Positions 44,018 to 54,060 are shown, counted from the stretch's first letter. The stretch: DNA of 64,000 bases from Sporosarcina oncorhynchi (GCF_033304615.1 NZ_CP129118.1:244001-308000), one strand, 5' to 3'. Program-made: numbers and translations. The notes: generated by a model from the sequence alone, not told the origin.

Positions 44018-45953
44018 TCTCGTCATTCGCAGTATGCGAAAGAATATTAAACATTACTATTTGTACTTTTTTGCGTTGATTTTCAGTGTTGTGTTGTATT
44101 TTGTGTTTGCGACATTGCAGCATGATCCTTCGATTGTTGAGCAGTCGGGCGGTAAAATGGGCTCCGGTTTCAAGGCCGCAGGAATCCTTTTATTGTTCAT
44201 CTCTGGCATTTTTGTTGTCTATGCGAATTCGATCTTCTTGAAGCGCAGAAGTCGTGAAATTGGCTTGTATCAGTTGATTGGCTTGACGAAAAGTTCGGTG
44301 TCACGGTTGCTGGTCATTGAAAACACGTTATTGAGTGCGGGAGCGTTGGCAATTGGCATCGGTATCGGAATTCTTGTGTCTCGCGTATTTTTATTGCTAC
44401 TTATGAAATTGGTCGGTTTTGATGGATTCATCGAATTGAGCTTTTCCAAAGCGGCAGTCGTGCAGACAATCAGTGTATTCTTAGTAATCATCGTTTTGAC
44501 GTCGGCCCAAATGCTGTTTTCCGTTTACCGGTCGACGTTGCTTGGATTGTTCAATGCTGATAAAGCAGGGGAGAATCCGAAGAAACCGAAAGCCGTTCTG
44601 TCAGCGATTCTTGCAGTTTTAGGAATTTGCCTTATCATCTTCGGTTATTGGTTGTCGATGCGAATGATCAATTCGCTTTTATTCTTCAATATGATTGCTG
44701 TTATGGCGTCAACGATACTTGGAACCTATCTCATTTTCCGGGTGACAATCAGCTGGCTGTTTTATCGAATTCGACAGAGCAAGCAAGGTCATCTCGGTCT
44801 GCATAGCAGTTTATCGCTTGCGCCACTAATGCATCGAATGAAAGGGAACGCGAATTCGCTGACGATTATTACGGTTTTATCTGCGATGACATTGGCGATG
44901 CTAGCGGGGGCGTACTCGCTGTTTTATTCGACTGAAAAAGAGACGCGCCTCAGTTTGCCATTCGATTATATGTTTGACGAAGATATGTTTACGGTTGAAC
45001 TAGATAACGATGTAAAAGCATCTGCGGACAAATTCACTGCAGAGCTGACTGAGCTGGATATCCCATATACGTCTACGGAGATTGAAGGGTTGACGGTGGA
45101 AGGACAATTCGAGGAAGGTGCAACGCCAGAATGGATGTATAGCTCATTTGAGGGGACGGTCCTGAAAGCATCTGCATTGCGTGAAGCGGGGCTTGAAATT
45201 GATATGCCTGAAGCAGGAGAAGCTGTTTTTTACGATGCAACTTCCTATTTCATTTTAAAAACGATGGATCTCCCGTTTAATGTGAAGCTTTTCAATCCGG
45301 ATCAACAGGTGGATGTAGCTGTAACGAAACTGGGTGAAGGAAATGTAGTGAACAAGTTTTTCGGCGGTGTTCAGATTGTTGTAGATGATGCAATGTATGA
45401 GGAGTTGAAAACGCTATTTGGGGCAGATGATAGAGGTTCGCGTCTGACGTACATGCAGGCAATCAATGTGGTGGATCGTGATCGACTTGAAGAAGCCTCG
45501 GAAATCTTTAGACGCATCAATGAAGAAAGCGAACAATTCCGATTCGATTATTACACACAATACAATGAGGCCATGGAGAACAACGGCCTGCTAATCTTCA
45601 TTGCCGGTTTCCTTGGACTTGTGTTCCTCATTTCGACGGGCAGCATTCTCTACTTTAAGCAAATGACGGAAGCGGAACAGGAGAAGAAAAGTTATGCAAC
45701 GTTGCGTCAGCTTGGCTTCACTGTGAAGGATATCATGAGAGGAATTATGCGCAAGCAACTCTTCGTCTTCGGTGTGCCATTGATGATTGGTTTGTTGCAT
45801 TCTATCTTCGCCATCAAAGTGGCTTCGTTCCTATTCATATCGGATATTACAGTACCCGCGTCAATTGCAATGGGTATCTACGCGCTCATCTATCTCGTAT
45901 TCGCTTTCCTGACGGTAGGCTATTACCGGAAAACTGTGGATTCCGCATTTTGA
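44004..45953 (+). CDS. bceB: BceB-type ABC transporter permease
   Basis: The 649-residue permease has ten membrane helices: one, then three near residues 50-170, two near 195-250 and one near 290, an outside domain of about 200 residues (about 310-520), then three C-terminal helices. That is the BceB layout with FtsX-like segments. It confers resistance and, through the large outside loop, recognises the peptide. I chose TTG 44004 ([14 protein letters not shown]) behind GGGGGTG; a GTG three codons earlier lacks a site. Confidence 0.92.
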   Translation: MTLFDLVIRSMRKNIKHYYLYFFALIFSVVLYFVFATLQHDPSIVEQSGGKMGSGFKAAGILLLFISGIFVVYANSIFLKRRSREIGLYQLIGLTKSSVSRLLVIENTLLSAGALAIGIGIGILVSRVFLLLLMKLVGFDGFIELSFSKAAVVQTISVFLVIIVLTSAQMLFSVYRSTLLGLFNADKAGENPKKPKAVLSAILAVLGICLIIFGYWLSMRMINSLLFFNMIAVMASTILGTYLIFRVTISWLFYRIRQSKQGHLGLHSSLSLAPLMHRMKGNANSLTIITVLSAMTLAMLAGAYSLFYSTEKETRLSLPFDYMFDEDMFTVELDNDVKASADKFTAELTELDIPYTSTEIEGLTVEGQFEEGATPEWMYSSFEGTVLKASALREAGLEIDMPEAGEAVFYDATSYFILKTMDLPFNVKLFNPDQQVDVAVTKLGEGNVVNKFFGGVQIVVDDAMYEELKTLFGADDRGSRLTYMQAINVVDRDRLEEASEIFRRINEESEQFRFDYYTQYNEAMENNGLLIFIAGFLGLVFLISTGSILYFKQMTEAEQEKKSYATLRQLGFTVKDIMRGIMRKQLFVFGVPLMIGLLHSIFAIKVASFLFISDITVPASIAMGIYALIYLVFAFLTVGYYRKTVDSAF

Positions 45954-45981
45954 ACGGTGAAATGAAGTGCGGGAATGTGCG

Positions 45982-46100
45982 AGTAGGTGGTAAAGTCGGT
46001 AAAGGCGGTGGTAATCACCTGCGAGTCGGTGGTAAAGTCAGCCAAGTCGGTGGTAAATCGGTCAAAGTCGGTGGTAAAGTCGTCCGAGGCGGTGGTAAGC
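45982..46100 (+). repeat. 21-bp repeat array f (AGTCGGTGGTAAA type, 6 units)
   Basis: Cores start at 45982, 46003, 46024, 46045, 46066 and 46087, exactly 21 bp apart. It begins 29 bases after bceB, and the first plausible terminator is at 46255, so it is probably transcribed in the bceAB 3' UTR. Confidence 0.95.
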
Positions 46101-46254
46101 AAAGTAGCAGTGCTATCTCTGTGTTATCCTGCTAAAAGTGCTTGAACACTGTTTTGCACAGCAGCTCACTAGGAAAGAATCCTATCTTAATACGAATTCC
46201 ATTCCGGATTTAAAGGGGACTGAGTGTTGGGGAGAAGAAAAATAATAGCAGTAT

Positions 46255-46294
46255 AAACGATGGTGGGGCCTCCTTGGTCCTCCATCGTTTTTTG
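46255..46294 (+). terminator. Terminator downstream of bceAB and array f
   Basis: AAACGATGG pairs with CCATCGTTT, an inner GGCC/GGTCC part adds pairing, and TTTTTT follows. Confidence 0.75.
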
Positions 46295-46481
46295 TTGAGA
46301 TGAGTATTTTAAGTTCATTCACTTTCCGGTTTTGGACATAGTATTTGTTAATATCTTAGCAATTTGGAATTAATACCTAGTGAGTCTAAAGTAATTATAT
46401 TTAAATTACATATAAGTATATGTATCTATTGAGGAATCTGTTATACTAATCTAGTTGAAAATAAGTAGGAGGTATTACTAA

Positions 46482-48581
46482 TTGAAAAAACAAAGAAGCA
46501 TAGCCTGGAAGCTGTCCGGGCTTATAATCGGACTATTTCTCGTACTGTTTATTGCCTATACAGTCATTACGAACTCGATTCTATACGATAAAAGCGTGAC
46601 GGACGGGGAAGAGTATGCGATCGAGAACACGGAATTGAATGCCACGGTGCTTAGTGAACGGTTTAATAAGACAAATGAGATGTTGCGCACGACAAAACAT
46701 ATAGTGGAAACGTTGCAGGCACAAGGAAATTTGACGACAGATGAAATGATAGCAATCATTGAAAATAATTTGAAGAAAAATGAAGATGCTACCGGAATGG
46801 CTGCAATCTTCGAAAAAGGATCTATTCCGCTCACCCGGACAGATAGTAAGCTCATCGATTCATCGAAAAGATTCATTCCGTATCTTTATAAAGACGGATC
46901 GGATGTTGTAGTTGAAGGGTTGAGTGGGTATGAAGTTGCAGGTGAAGGGGATTGGTATTTAACTCCGAAAAGTGAGAAACGAGCAGTTCTGACAGAACCA
47001 TATACGTATAATGCAGGTGGGCAGTCGGTCTTAATGACGACGATTTCCGTTCCGCTCGTTACAGGGTCTGGCCAATTTTTCGGTGTCTTGACGACAGACA
47101 TTTCAATTGATTTCCTGAATGACCTCGTCACGACAATTAGCCCGGATGGTGGTTACGCGTCCGTCATTACAAATGGCGGGAATCTAACAGCGAATAGTTT
47201 GAAGGAAGAGATGAACGGCACAGATATGCGAAATTCAATCGATTGGGACAGCATGAAGTCACAGCTCGACCAGGGCAATGTCGGTACATTGTACGTCGAC
47301 TCCAAAAGCCTTGGTGAGCAGGCGTTCAATACATTCGCACCAATCAAGTTGGATACTATCGATGAAGTATGGAGTGTCCAAACGGTTCAGCCTAAATCGG
47401 AAATACTGTCGACATTTAATACACTACTATGGGTAACGATTATTGCAGCGGTCATCATGACAGTCGTCATGTCGGCAGCGACAGCAGTCTTTATCTTTAG
47501 ACTAATGAAACCCTTATCCTACTTGCAACGTTCAATCGAGCAGGCAGCAAAAGGGGATATGACAAGCTTAATTGATGAAAGACATATTAAAAATGATGAA
47601 ATCGGCGCAGTGTCTATTGCATATAATAATATGCTCCGCCAAACGAACGAGGCTATGAATGAAGTGCGTGCCTCTTCTACTGAATTGAATGACTCATCGA
47701 CACATGTGCATCAAGCGTTTGAAGAAATTGTAGCATCTAGCGAAGAAGTGTCACTTGCAACAAACGAAATTGCCCAAGGTGCATCTAAGCAATCCGAAGA
47801 TACGGAGGAAACAAGCAACAGCATCGCCGTACTGGCCGAACAGATTAACGCGTTATCCAGTCTAGCTGCCAGTATGGATAGATTGTCTGTTCAAACTGTT
47901 GAATCGACGGAAAAGGGAATGTCGGAAGTGCGGAATTTACGTGACCATAATGTAACTGCCAATGAAATGAATACGAAAGTTCAAGAACAGATGGATGCGT
48001 TGTCGACGAAAATCGAAGCGATCAATCAAGTAATTACATCCATTCAGGACATCACAGCGCAGACGAATCTGCTCGCGTTGAATGCGAGTATTGAAGCAGC
48101 GCGTGCAGGTGAACACGGCAAAGGCTTCGCAGTCGTTGCGGATGAAGTGCGTAAACTAGCGGAGCAATCAAGAGTGGAGACGGAAGTTATTCAAAAAACA
48201 GTTCATGAAATCATTGAAGAATCGAAACAGACCGTTGCTGTCGTCGAATCCAATGTGCAGTTGATGGAAGGGCAAAACGAATCTGTCACAGGTACGGAAT
48301 CTTCATTCATCCAAAATGTCGAGTTGACCGAGCAGATGAGCCAATCTATCAAAGAACTCACTGCTGAGCTTGCGGAAATGCTCACACACAAAGACCAAGT
48401 GATCGTATCCATCCAGAGCGTATCGGCCGTCTCTGAAGAAACCGCCGCTTCTGCAGAACAAGTGAGCGCGTCTTCAGTCGCTCAACAAAACGAATTGGAA
48501 CGCGTCGCGGATTCCACGACGCGTATGAAGAATATTGCCGGCGAATTGCAAAGCGTTGTAGAGCGTTTTAAATTGATTTAA
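46482..48581 (+). CDS. Membrane methyl-accepting chemotaxis protein with dCACHE sensor
   Basis: The 699-residue receptor has an N-terminal helix (about 9-31), an outside dCACHE-type domain (about 35-310: [42 protein letters not shown]), a second membrane helix (about 316-340), a HAMP domain and a signalling tip ([38 protein letters not shown] near 528-566). It starts at TTG 46482 behind AGGAGG. Ligand unknown. Its transcript appears to run through the repeat array that follows, up to the terminator at 49561. Confidence 0.92.
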   Translation: MKKQRSIAWKLSGLIIGLFLVLFIAYTVITNSILYDKSVTDGEEYAIENTELNATVLSERFNKTNEMLRTTKHIVETLQAQGNLTTDEMIAIIENNLKKNEDATGMAAIFEKGSIPLTRTDSKLIDSSKRFIPYLYKDGSDVVVEGLSGYEVAGEGDWYLTPKSEKRAVLTEPYTYNAGGQSVLMTTISVPLVTGSGQFFGVLTTDISIDFLNDLVTTISPDGGYASVITNGGNLTANSLKEEMNGTDMRNSIDWDSMKSQLDQGNVGTLYVDSKSLGEQAFNTFAPIKLDTIDEVWSVQTVQPKSEILSTFNTLLWVTIIAAVIMTVVMSAATAVFIFRLMKPLSYLQRSIEQAAKGDMTSLIDERHIKNDEIGAVSIAYNNMLRQTNEAMNEVRASSTELNDSSTHVHQAFEEIVASSEEVSLATNEIAQGASKQSEDTEETSNSIAVLAEQINALSSLAASMDRLSVQTVESTEKGMSEVRNLRDHNVTANEMNTKVQEQMDALSTKIEAINQVITSIQDITAQTNLLALNASIEAARAGEHGKGFAVVADEVRKLAEQSRVETEVIQKTVHEIIEESKQTVAVVESNVQLMEGQNESVTGTESSFIQNVELTEQMSQSIKELTAELAEMLTHKDQVIVSIQSVSAVSEETAASAEQVSASSVAQQNELERVADSTTRMKNIAGELQSVVERFKLI

Positions 48582-48609
48582 CAAGGGGGGTTCGACGTTT
48601 ACTACGTTG

Positions 48610-49528
48610 CGTATCGAAACGTAACCCGGCCGCAACGAAACGTAGACGGCTCGTATCGAAACGTAACCCGGTCGCAACGAAACGTAGACGGCTCGTATCG
48701 AAACGTAACCCGGTCGTATCGAAAAGTAGCTACCGTATCGAAACGTAACCCGGTCGCAATGAAACGTAGACGGTTCGTATCGAAACGTAACTCGGTCGTA
48801 TCGAAAAGTAGCTGCCGTATCGAAACGTAACCCGGTCGCAACGAAACGTAGACGGCTCGTATCGAAACGTAACTCGGCCGTATCGAAAAGTAGCTGCCGT
48901 ATCGAAACATAACCCGGTCGCAACGAAACGTAGACGGTTCGTATCGAAACGTAACCCGGTCGTATCGAAAAGTAGCTGCCGTATCGAAGCGTAACCCGGT
49001 CGCAACGAAATGTAGACGTCTCGTATCGAAACGTAACTCGGTCGTATCGAAAAGTAGCTGCCGTATCGAAACGTAACCCGGTCGCAACGAAACGTATACG
49101 GTTCGTATCGAAACGTAACCCGGTCGCAACGAAACGTAGACGGCTCGTATCGAAACGTAACTCGGTCGTATCGAAAAGTAGCTGCCGTATCGAAACGTAA
49201 CCCGGTCGCAACGAAACGTAGACGGCTCGTATCGAAACGTAACTCGGTCGTATCGAAAAGTAGCTGCCGTATCGAAACGTAACTCGGCCGCAACGAAACG
49301 TAGACGGTTCGTATCGAAACGTAACCCGGTCGTATCGAAAAGTAGCTGCCGTATCGAAACGTAACCCGGTCGCAACGAAACGTAACTCGGCCGTATCGAA
49401 AAGTAGCTGCCGTATCGAAACGTAACCCGGTCGCAACGAAACGTAGACGGCTCGTATCGAAACGTAACTCGGTCGTATCGAATAGTAGCTGCCGTATCGA
49501 AACGTAACTCGGCCGCAACGAAACGTAA
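48610..49528 (+). repeat. Large tandem array with an 82-bp higher-order unit (21+21+21+19 bp subunits)
   Basis: About 44 subunits share a core like ATCGAAACGTA. Three types occur: A (21 bp, TATCGAAACGTAACCCGG), B (21 bp, CAACGAAACGTAGACGG) and C (19 bp, TATCGAAAAGTAGCTGC). They are mostly ordered A-B-A-C. C units start at 48715, 48797, 48879, 48961, 49043, 49167, 49249, 49331, 49392 and 49474, mostly 82 bp apart. It fills the gap between the chemoreceptor and argS genes. All three minus-strand frames are open through it because the unit has no stop on that strand. Confidence 0.95.
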
Positions 49529-49560
49529 CACCACCATCCCGTCATGCAATCCCAAAATAG

Positions 49561-49595
49561 ATCGTCCCGCCGATTATGGAGGGACGATTTTTTTA
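49561..49595 (+). terminator. Terminator after the 82-bp array
   Basis: ATCGTCCC / GGGACGAT stem of 8 bp with 12-base loop and seven T. It is the first plus-strand terminator after the chemoreceptor gene. Confidence 0.8.
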
Positions 49596-51257
49596 CATTT
49601 CTTTAGGCGCCTTCATGCCGAGTAAACGCATGGATTCTGTTAATACAATGGAAACAGACTGAATGAGTGCTACACGGTAAGGAAGATTCACATGATCCGT
49701 CAGCACTTTGATATTCCCATAAAAAGAATTGAATGCTTGCGCAAGGTCAATAGCATATTTCGCGATGATTGAGGGGTCTAAGTCATCTGTAGCGCGTTTG
49801 ACTGCGTTCGGGAACTGTTCCAGCAACTTAATGGTTTCCCATTCATAGTCATTCACTTCATCGATTTCTATGGGACCGATTGAACCTGATTTACGTAAGA
49901 CGGAATGAGCTCGGGCATTCGTATACTGAATATAAGGCCCCGTTTCACCTTCCACTTGCAGCATCGTCTCTAAATTGAATTCGATATCATGCTTGCGGTG
50001 TTGTTTGAGGTCGCTGAATAAAATTGCACCGACACCGACTGCTTCCGCTACTTCTTTTTGGTTGGCGAGCGTTGGATTCTTTTCTGCAATATTCCGTTGT
50101 GCAAGTTCAATCGCTTCTGTTAGCACTTGCTCAAGCAAGACAATCTTTCCTTTACGCGTCGACATCTTCTTGCCACCTTGCAAAATCAGTCCGAACGGCA
50201 CATGCTGCATATCATCGGACCATGTATGGCCCATCTTTCTAAGCACTTGCTTCACTTGTGTGAAATGAAGGCTTTGTTCATTCCCAACGACATAAATCGA
50301 TTTCACAAAGTCATACGTGTTTTTACGGTCCAACGCGGCAGTCAAATCGCGCGTCGCATATAATGTAGCCCCATCGGATTTTCTAATGAGGCAAGGAGGG
50401 ATGTTCTCGCCTAAATCGACGACTTGTGCCCCATCCGATTCTTCAAGCAGTCCTTTGTCCATCAGCTCTTGCACGATAGGCATCATCTTGTCGTTGTAGT
50501 ATGCCTCGCCGTTATACGAATCGAACTCCACACCAAGCAAGTCGTAAATCCGTTGAAACTCCTTCAACGACTCGGTCTTAAACCATGTCCATAGGTTCAG
50601 CGCATCTGCGTCGCCATCTTCGAGTGCCTTGAATGCAGCGCGACCTTTGTCGTTTAATGAAGGATCCTGTTCGGCCTCATCATGGAAACGAATATAAAGC
50701 TTCAATAACGTCTCAATAGGCGCATGGCGGACGTCCTGTTCATTCCCCCACAAGCGATAAGCAGTGAGCAACTTTCCAAACTGCGTGCCCCAGTCACCGA
50801 TGTAATTAATTTTCACAGGTTTAAAACCGCTTTTCTCGAGCAATAAAGCAATCGAATTACCGATAACCGTGGAGCGCAGATGTCCCATAGAAAAAGGCTT
50901 TGCAATATTGGGCGATGATAAGTCAATTGTCACAACACCATCATTGCCTTCATTCGAAGATCCGTACGAATTACCCTGTTCAATAATCGTACGTAGTATG
51001 TCACTTGAAATAGCTGTTCGATTCAAGAAGATGTTGACATAACCATTGACGGCTTCCGCTTTCAGGATGGATGGATGTGCTACAGAAGCGGCGATATCTT
51101 CAGCGATGATCGCAGGAGATTTCCGGAGAATCTTTGCAAATTGAAAACAAGGCATTGCGAAATCACCTAAATGCGCATATACCGGGCGCTCCAATGTGTG
51201 CGCCTCGAGTTGTATCGGACTGGCGGCTTGCAATGCTTGCAGAATACCATTTTTCAT
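49593..51257 (-). CDS. argS: Arginyl-tRNA synthetase
   Basis: The 554-residue class I synthetase has the HIGH-type motif in SSPNIAKPFSMGHLRST (MGHL), IGDWGTQFGKL, the KMSK-like segment KKMSTRKGKIVLLE, a C-terminal anticodon-binding domain (GPYIQYTNARAHSVLRK) and the ending LGMKAPKEM. It charges tRNA-Arg. I use ATG 51257, for which AAAGGGG is correctly spaced; an ATG two codons earlier is too close. A T-box in the leader has an Arg specifier codon. Confidence 0.95.
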   Translation of the reverse strand: MKNGILQALQAASPIQLEAHTLERPVYAHLGDFAMPCFQFAKILRKSPAIIAEDIAASVAHPSILKAEAVNGYVNIFLNRTAISSDILRTIIEQGNSYGSSNEGNDGVVTIDLSSPNIAKPFSMGHLRSTVIGNSIALLLEKSGFKPVKINYIGDWGTQFGKLLTAYRLWGNEQDVRHAPIETLLKLYIRFHDEAEQDPSLNDKGRAAFKALEDGDADALNLWTWFKTESLKEFQRIYDLLGVEFDSYNGEAYYNDKMMPIVQELMDKGLLEESDGAQVVDLGENIPPCLIRKSDGATLYATRDLTAALDRKNTYDFVKSIYVVGNEQSLHFTQVKQVLRKMGHTWSDDMQHVPFGLILQGGKKMSTRKGKIVLLEQVLTEAIELAQRNIAEKNPTLANQKEVAEAVGVGAILFSDLKQHRKHDIEFNLETMLQVEGETGPYIQYTNARAHSVLRKSGSIGPIEIDEVNDYEWETIKLLEQFPNAVKRATDDLDPSIIAKYAIDLAQAFNSFYGNIKVLTDHVNLPYRVALIQSVSIVLTESMRLLGMKAPKEM

Positions 51258-51279
51258 TTCCATAACCCCTTTTTTGGCA

Positions 51280-51540
51280 AAATAAAAAGCCTTCATCTCG
51301 TATAATGAGACGAAAGCTTGTTCCGCGGTACCACTCAAATTGCCCAGCATCTATGGCGGGCCCCTTTCTCCTAACGGCGAGACACCGGCTTCTCCTACTG
51401 AATTCAGAAAAGCATCTTCGAAGTGCGTTTCACAATCTTCATTCACCAGGCTTCCACCACCCCCGGCTCGCTTCGGAAATAAAAGACCATTACTCTCTTC
51501 GTCATTGATATTGTAGTTGAATGTACCAAAACGTGGAAGG
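51280..51540 (-). promoter_or_regulatory. T-box riboswitch of argS
   Basis: On the minus strand the leader has the stem I elements (GAAGAGAGTAATGG; AGCGAGCCGGGGGTGG), the specifier region GTGAAACGCACTTC with CGC (Arg), the T-box sequence AGTGGTACCGCGG, and a terminator (AGCTTTCGTCTC pairing with GAGATGAAGGCT, then TTTTTA). Uncharged tRNA-Arg should favour antitermination and argS expression. Confidence 0.92.
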
Positions 51541-51630
51541 CGTGTCAATAGGCGAAGAAGGGAAGAGTTTGTAACTTTGACTCAAATCATCCGTCTAACT
51601 TGATAGAGAGCTTGGATGAGGAGGATGAAA

Positions 51631-52803
51631 ATGAAACGAACATTACTCGCAACTGCTTTAGGCGTTGCATTAATTGTAAGTGGATGTGGAACAGGAGCAG
51701 GAGGAACGACTGGAACAGATGTGGGCGAAGAGGATGGATGGAAGACGATTAAGACGATTAGTGGCCGCGAAATTATAGCTGAACTCAAACAGACAGTGAA
51801 AGAGTCCCCTGAACGAGAGAAGCTGGCGGCTGAACAAGTGGATAGCGAGGATTATAAGGGGGGATTATTCGGAGATCCGTCGCCTGAACTGGCGGAAGAT
51901 ATGGCGGTGCAAGCCATTGAAGGACCTATCGCGCTTGAAGCACTTGGCAAAGTATACGGGGAGAATGGTTTTAGTGAAGAAGGTGTGATTTTCTTTGAAA
52001 ACCAGCGGAATGGAGCAGAACAGTCAGGTATTTGGTTTGGTGTGAAAAACCCGGACGAACGTCTTAACGAATTGCTTGCAGAGCTTCAACCGAAAGTGGA
52101 TGTAGGAGAAATCCTCGCCGCACCAATCTATATTTTCCGCAGCGCGCACACGGAAAAAGAGCTGAATGACATCCAAGACGAAGTGGCAGTGGCGTTGAAA
52201 GGAATGCACGCGAAGCGCGGATCCTATTCACTTAGCGTTGATGTGAAATCAGGCGAAATCGAACTGAATCATGATTTTCTAAAGGCTGAACAGCAAAAAG
52301 AATTAGAAGAGAAGTTCCCGGACTACACATTCCACTTTGAACAGGATGGAAGATTAGTAGCAGAACCAGGCGACTCTAGCATCATTCATCCGGAAAATAC
52401 ATTTACGGATATACCAGTGAATGATGGTGGCTTCATCTTGTCGGTAGAGGCAGGGAGGATTTTTGTAGCTGGCGGCAATGAAAGCGCAATTTATTATTCG
52501 TTCGAAGAAGCAGAAAAGCTGAAAGTCGGGCAACGTGTGAAAGTCGAGGCGTCGGGGATGATTATGGAATCGTACCCAGGGCAGGGGACTGCGAAATACG
52601 TGGAAATTCTACCCGATTACAAACCTGTCGGTGCTGAACTATCCGAATCGCAGGCTTTCGTGAAAGCAATGGAAAAGTTTACAGCAGAATCGTCTGGCGA
52701 AATGGATTTCATGGTCGTTAAAGAGGTCTCTTTTGATGAGAAAGAAGTGAAATGGATTTTCACGCTTGATGAAGATAGGAAAGTGGAAATTGAGGATAAA
52801 TGA
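51631..52803 (+). CDS. DUF3221-containing lipoprotein
   Basis: The 390-residue lipoprotein has a signal peptide and lipobox (LIVSGCG, Cys about 19). An N-terminal domain of unknown family follows. The region from about residue 245 (NDGGFILSVEAGRIFVAG, FEEAEKLKVGQRVKVEASG) matches the DUF3221 type of Bacillales lipoproteins (YobA-like). It should sit on the outer face of the membrane. ATG 51631 has GAGGAGG upstream; an ATG five codons earlier lies in that site. Role unknown. Confidence 0.75.
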   Translation: MKRTLLATALGVALIVSGCGTGAGGTTGTDVGEEDGWKTIKTISGREIIAELKQTVKESPEREKLAAEQVDSEDYKGGLFGDPSPELAEDMAVQAIEGPIALEALGKVYGENGFSEEGVIFFENQRNGAEQSGIWFGVKNPDERLNELLAELQPKVDVGEILAAPIYIFRSAHTEKELNDIQDEVAVALKGMHAKRGSYSLSVDVKSGEIELNHDFLKAEQQKELEEKFPDYTFHFEQDGRLVAEPGDSSIIHPENTFTDIPVNDGGFILSVEAGRIFVAGGNESAIYYSFEEAEKLKVGQRVKVEASGMIMESYPGQGTAKYVEILPDYKPVGAELSESQAFVKAMEKFTAESSGEMDFMVVKEVSFDEKEVKWIFTLDEDRKVEIEDK

Positions 52804-52821
52804 AATTTAGCAAGTGAAATT

Positions 52822-52857
52822 GCAACCGCCCTTGACTATGGGGCGGTTGTTTTTTGA
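52822..52857 (+). terminator. Terminator of the lipoprotein gene
   Basis: CAACCGCCC pairs with GGGCGGTTG, then TTTTTT. Part of it is duplicated at 52995-53020. Confidence 0.8.
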
Positions 52858-52882
52858 GGTTAATATCTCTTAATAATTGGGC

Positions 52883-52978
52883 GAGCGGTGATAGGATGTG
52901 TTCAAGCGGTGATAAAGATGCATAAGCGGTGATAAAGGGTGCAAAAGCGGTGATAACTCTCCGTAAGGCGGTGATAGG
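52883..52978 (+). repeat. 21-bp repeat array g (GCGGTGATAGA type, 5 units)
   Basis: Cores start at 52883, 52904, 52924, 52945 and 52966; one interval is 20 bp, the rest 21. Preceded by the end of the lipoprotein terminator. Confidence 0.9.
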
Positions 52979-52994
52979 ATATAGGACAACTGCA

Positions 52995-53059
52995 CTTGAC
53001 TATGGGGCGGTTGTTTTTAAGGTTAATGTCTCCTAATAATTGGGCGAGCGGTGATAGAC
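52995..53059 (+). repeat. Duplicated segment: terminator half plus array start
   Basis: CTTGACTATGGGGCGGTTG, a GGTTAAT-TCT-TAATAATTGG stretch and GCGAGCGGTGATAG occur at 52831-52895 and again here, with a few changes. The second copy leads into array h1. Confidence 0.85.
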
Positions 53060-53142
53060 TGACGTTGAGCGGTGATAGAATGTGTTTAAGCGGTGATAGA
53101 GGGTGCACGAGCGGTGATAGAACTTGTTCAAGCGGTGATGGA
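53046..53142 (+). repeat. 21-bp repeat array h1 (GCGGTGATAGA type, 5 units)
   Basis: Cores start at 53046, 53067, 53088, 53109 and 53130, exactly 21 bp apart. Confidence 0.95.
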
Positions 53143-53166
53143 AAAGGACGGCCGTGAAAAATGGCG

Positions 53167-53285
53167 AGTCGGTGGTAATTCCACTAGAGTCGGTGGTAAA
53201 GTCGTCAAAGTCGGTGGTAAACACACCTGAATCGGTGGTAATCCCGCCAGAGTCAGTGGTAATCTCACAAAAGTCGGTGGTAACC
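53167..53285 (+). repeat. 21-bp repeat array h2 (AGTCGGTGGTAAA type, 6 units)
   Basis: Cores start at 53167, 53188, 53209, 53230, 53251 and 53272, exactly 21 bp apart. The last unit ends GGTGGTAACCACC, a perfect palindrome. From 53286 to about 53735 I recognise only a degenerate unit (GGATTGGTGATAAAAT, 53385-53400). Confidence 0.95.
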
Positions 53286-53737
53286 ACCATAGCGCGCCAC
53301 TTTCTGGTGGGTTCTGCAAAAACTGAGGTTAGATTACTGTTTATTCACATTCTAGATCGCCAATCAAACAGTTTTTCATTTTGTCGGATTGGTGATAAAA
53401 TGATTCAGGTTGGCAAGGGTGATGCGGGAAAATTTCTTTCCCTATGCAATTAATATTTATTTTTCGACATGTCTCTTATTATTTCATGCATATTCGATAA
53501 AATGTATAGATCTGGAACAATCTTAACTATAAATGCACAATTCCTACTCATCCCCGAATGCTGTCGGGACTCCTCCAATTACCTCTTTGATTTTTATATT
53601 AATCATCCTTCTCAAAAGACCCATCACTACTTTGAAAGTTTGAAAATCATTAAAAACTTTCTACCTATTTACGATTAAGACACAACATGTTAGGGTAGTA
53701 AAAGAGAAAGAGACACTATATATAGTATTTTCGATGA

Positions 53738-53935
53738 AATGGTACCATTATCGGTTTAATAGGGAATCCGCTAGCCGGAGCTGTCCCCGCAACTGTAAAC
53801 GTAGACAACTGCATCACAAACCACTGCAATTTTGACTTGCGGGAAGGGGATGCGGAAGGAAGAAACGTCAGCCAGTAGACCTGCCATCCATCGACAAGCG
53901 ACACATTCTTCGGGGATTGAGGGGGTGGAAGCGAA
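53738..53935 (+). promoter_or_regulatory. Cobalamin (B12) riboswitch
   Basis: The B12 box AGCCAGTAGACCTGCC lies at 53870-53885. Upstream are typical conserved parts (AATAGGGAATCCG, GAGCTGTCCCCGCAACTGTAA near 53757-53800, GGGAAGGGGATG near 53840). It precedes the class I ribonucleotide reductase genes by about 150 bases. A following CCCCC stretch and CCCTTTTTT near 54030 could form the expression platform. Confidence 0.9.
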
Positions 53936-54040
53936 TAGGCTTAGTTATTCGTAATTAAACCCAGTTTGTTTCCAACATCCAGAATCCGACACCTGAAGTG
54001 ATGACTCCCCCTAAGCGGTAGATTCATCCCTTTTTTAATT

Positions 54041-54060
54041 CACCGGTTATCACCGGTTAT
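54041..54060 (+). repeat. Tandem CACCGGTTAT x2 before nrdE
   Basis: The 10-bp sequence CACCGGTTAT occurs twice in a row just upstream of the nrdE ribosome site. Its complement contains CCGGTGATAAC, close to the GCGGTGATA core of the repeat arrays, but in the opposite orientation. Confidence 0.6.

Noticed and set aside
48474-49555. Three overlapping minus-strand open frames of 271-320 codons (RFDTAATFRYDRVTFRY-like repeats)
   Set aside because: They are open only because the tandem unit has no stop on that strand in any frame. They have no ribosome site, and one runs into the chemoreceptor gene.
53469-53678. Plus-strand frame of 69 codons before the riboswitch
   Set aside because: No ribosome site, no recognisable protein character, and AT-rich noncoding-like composition.
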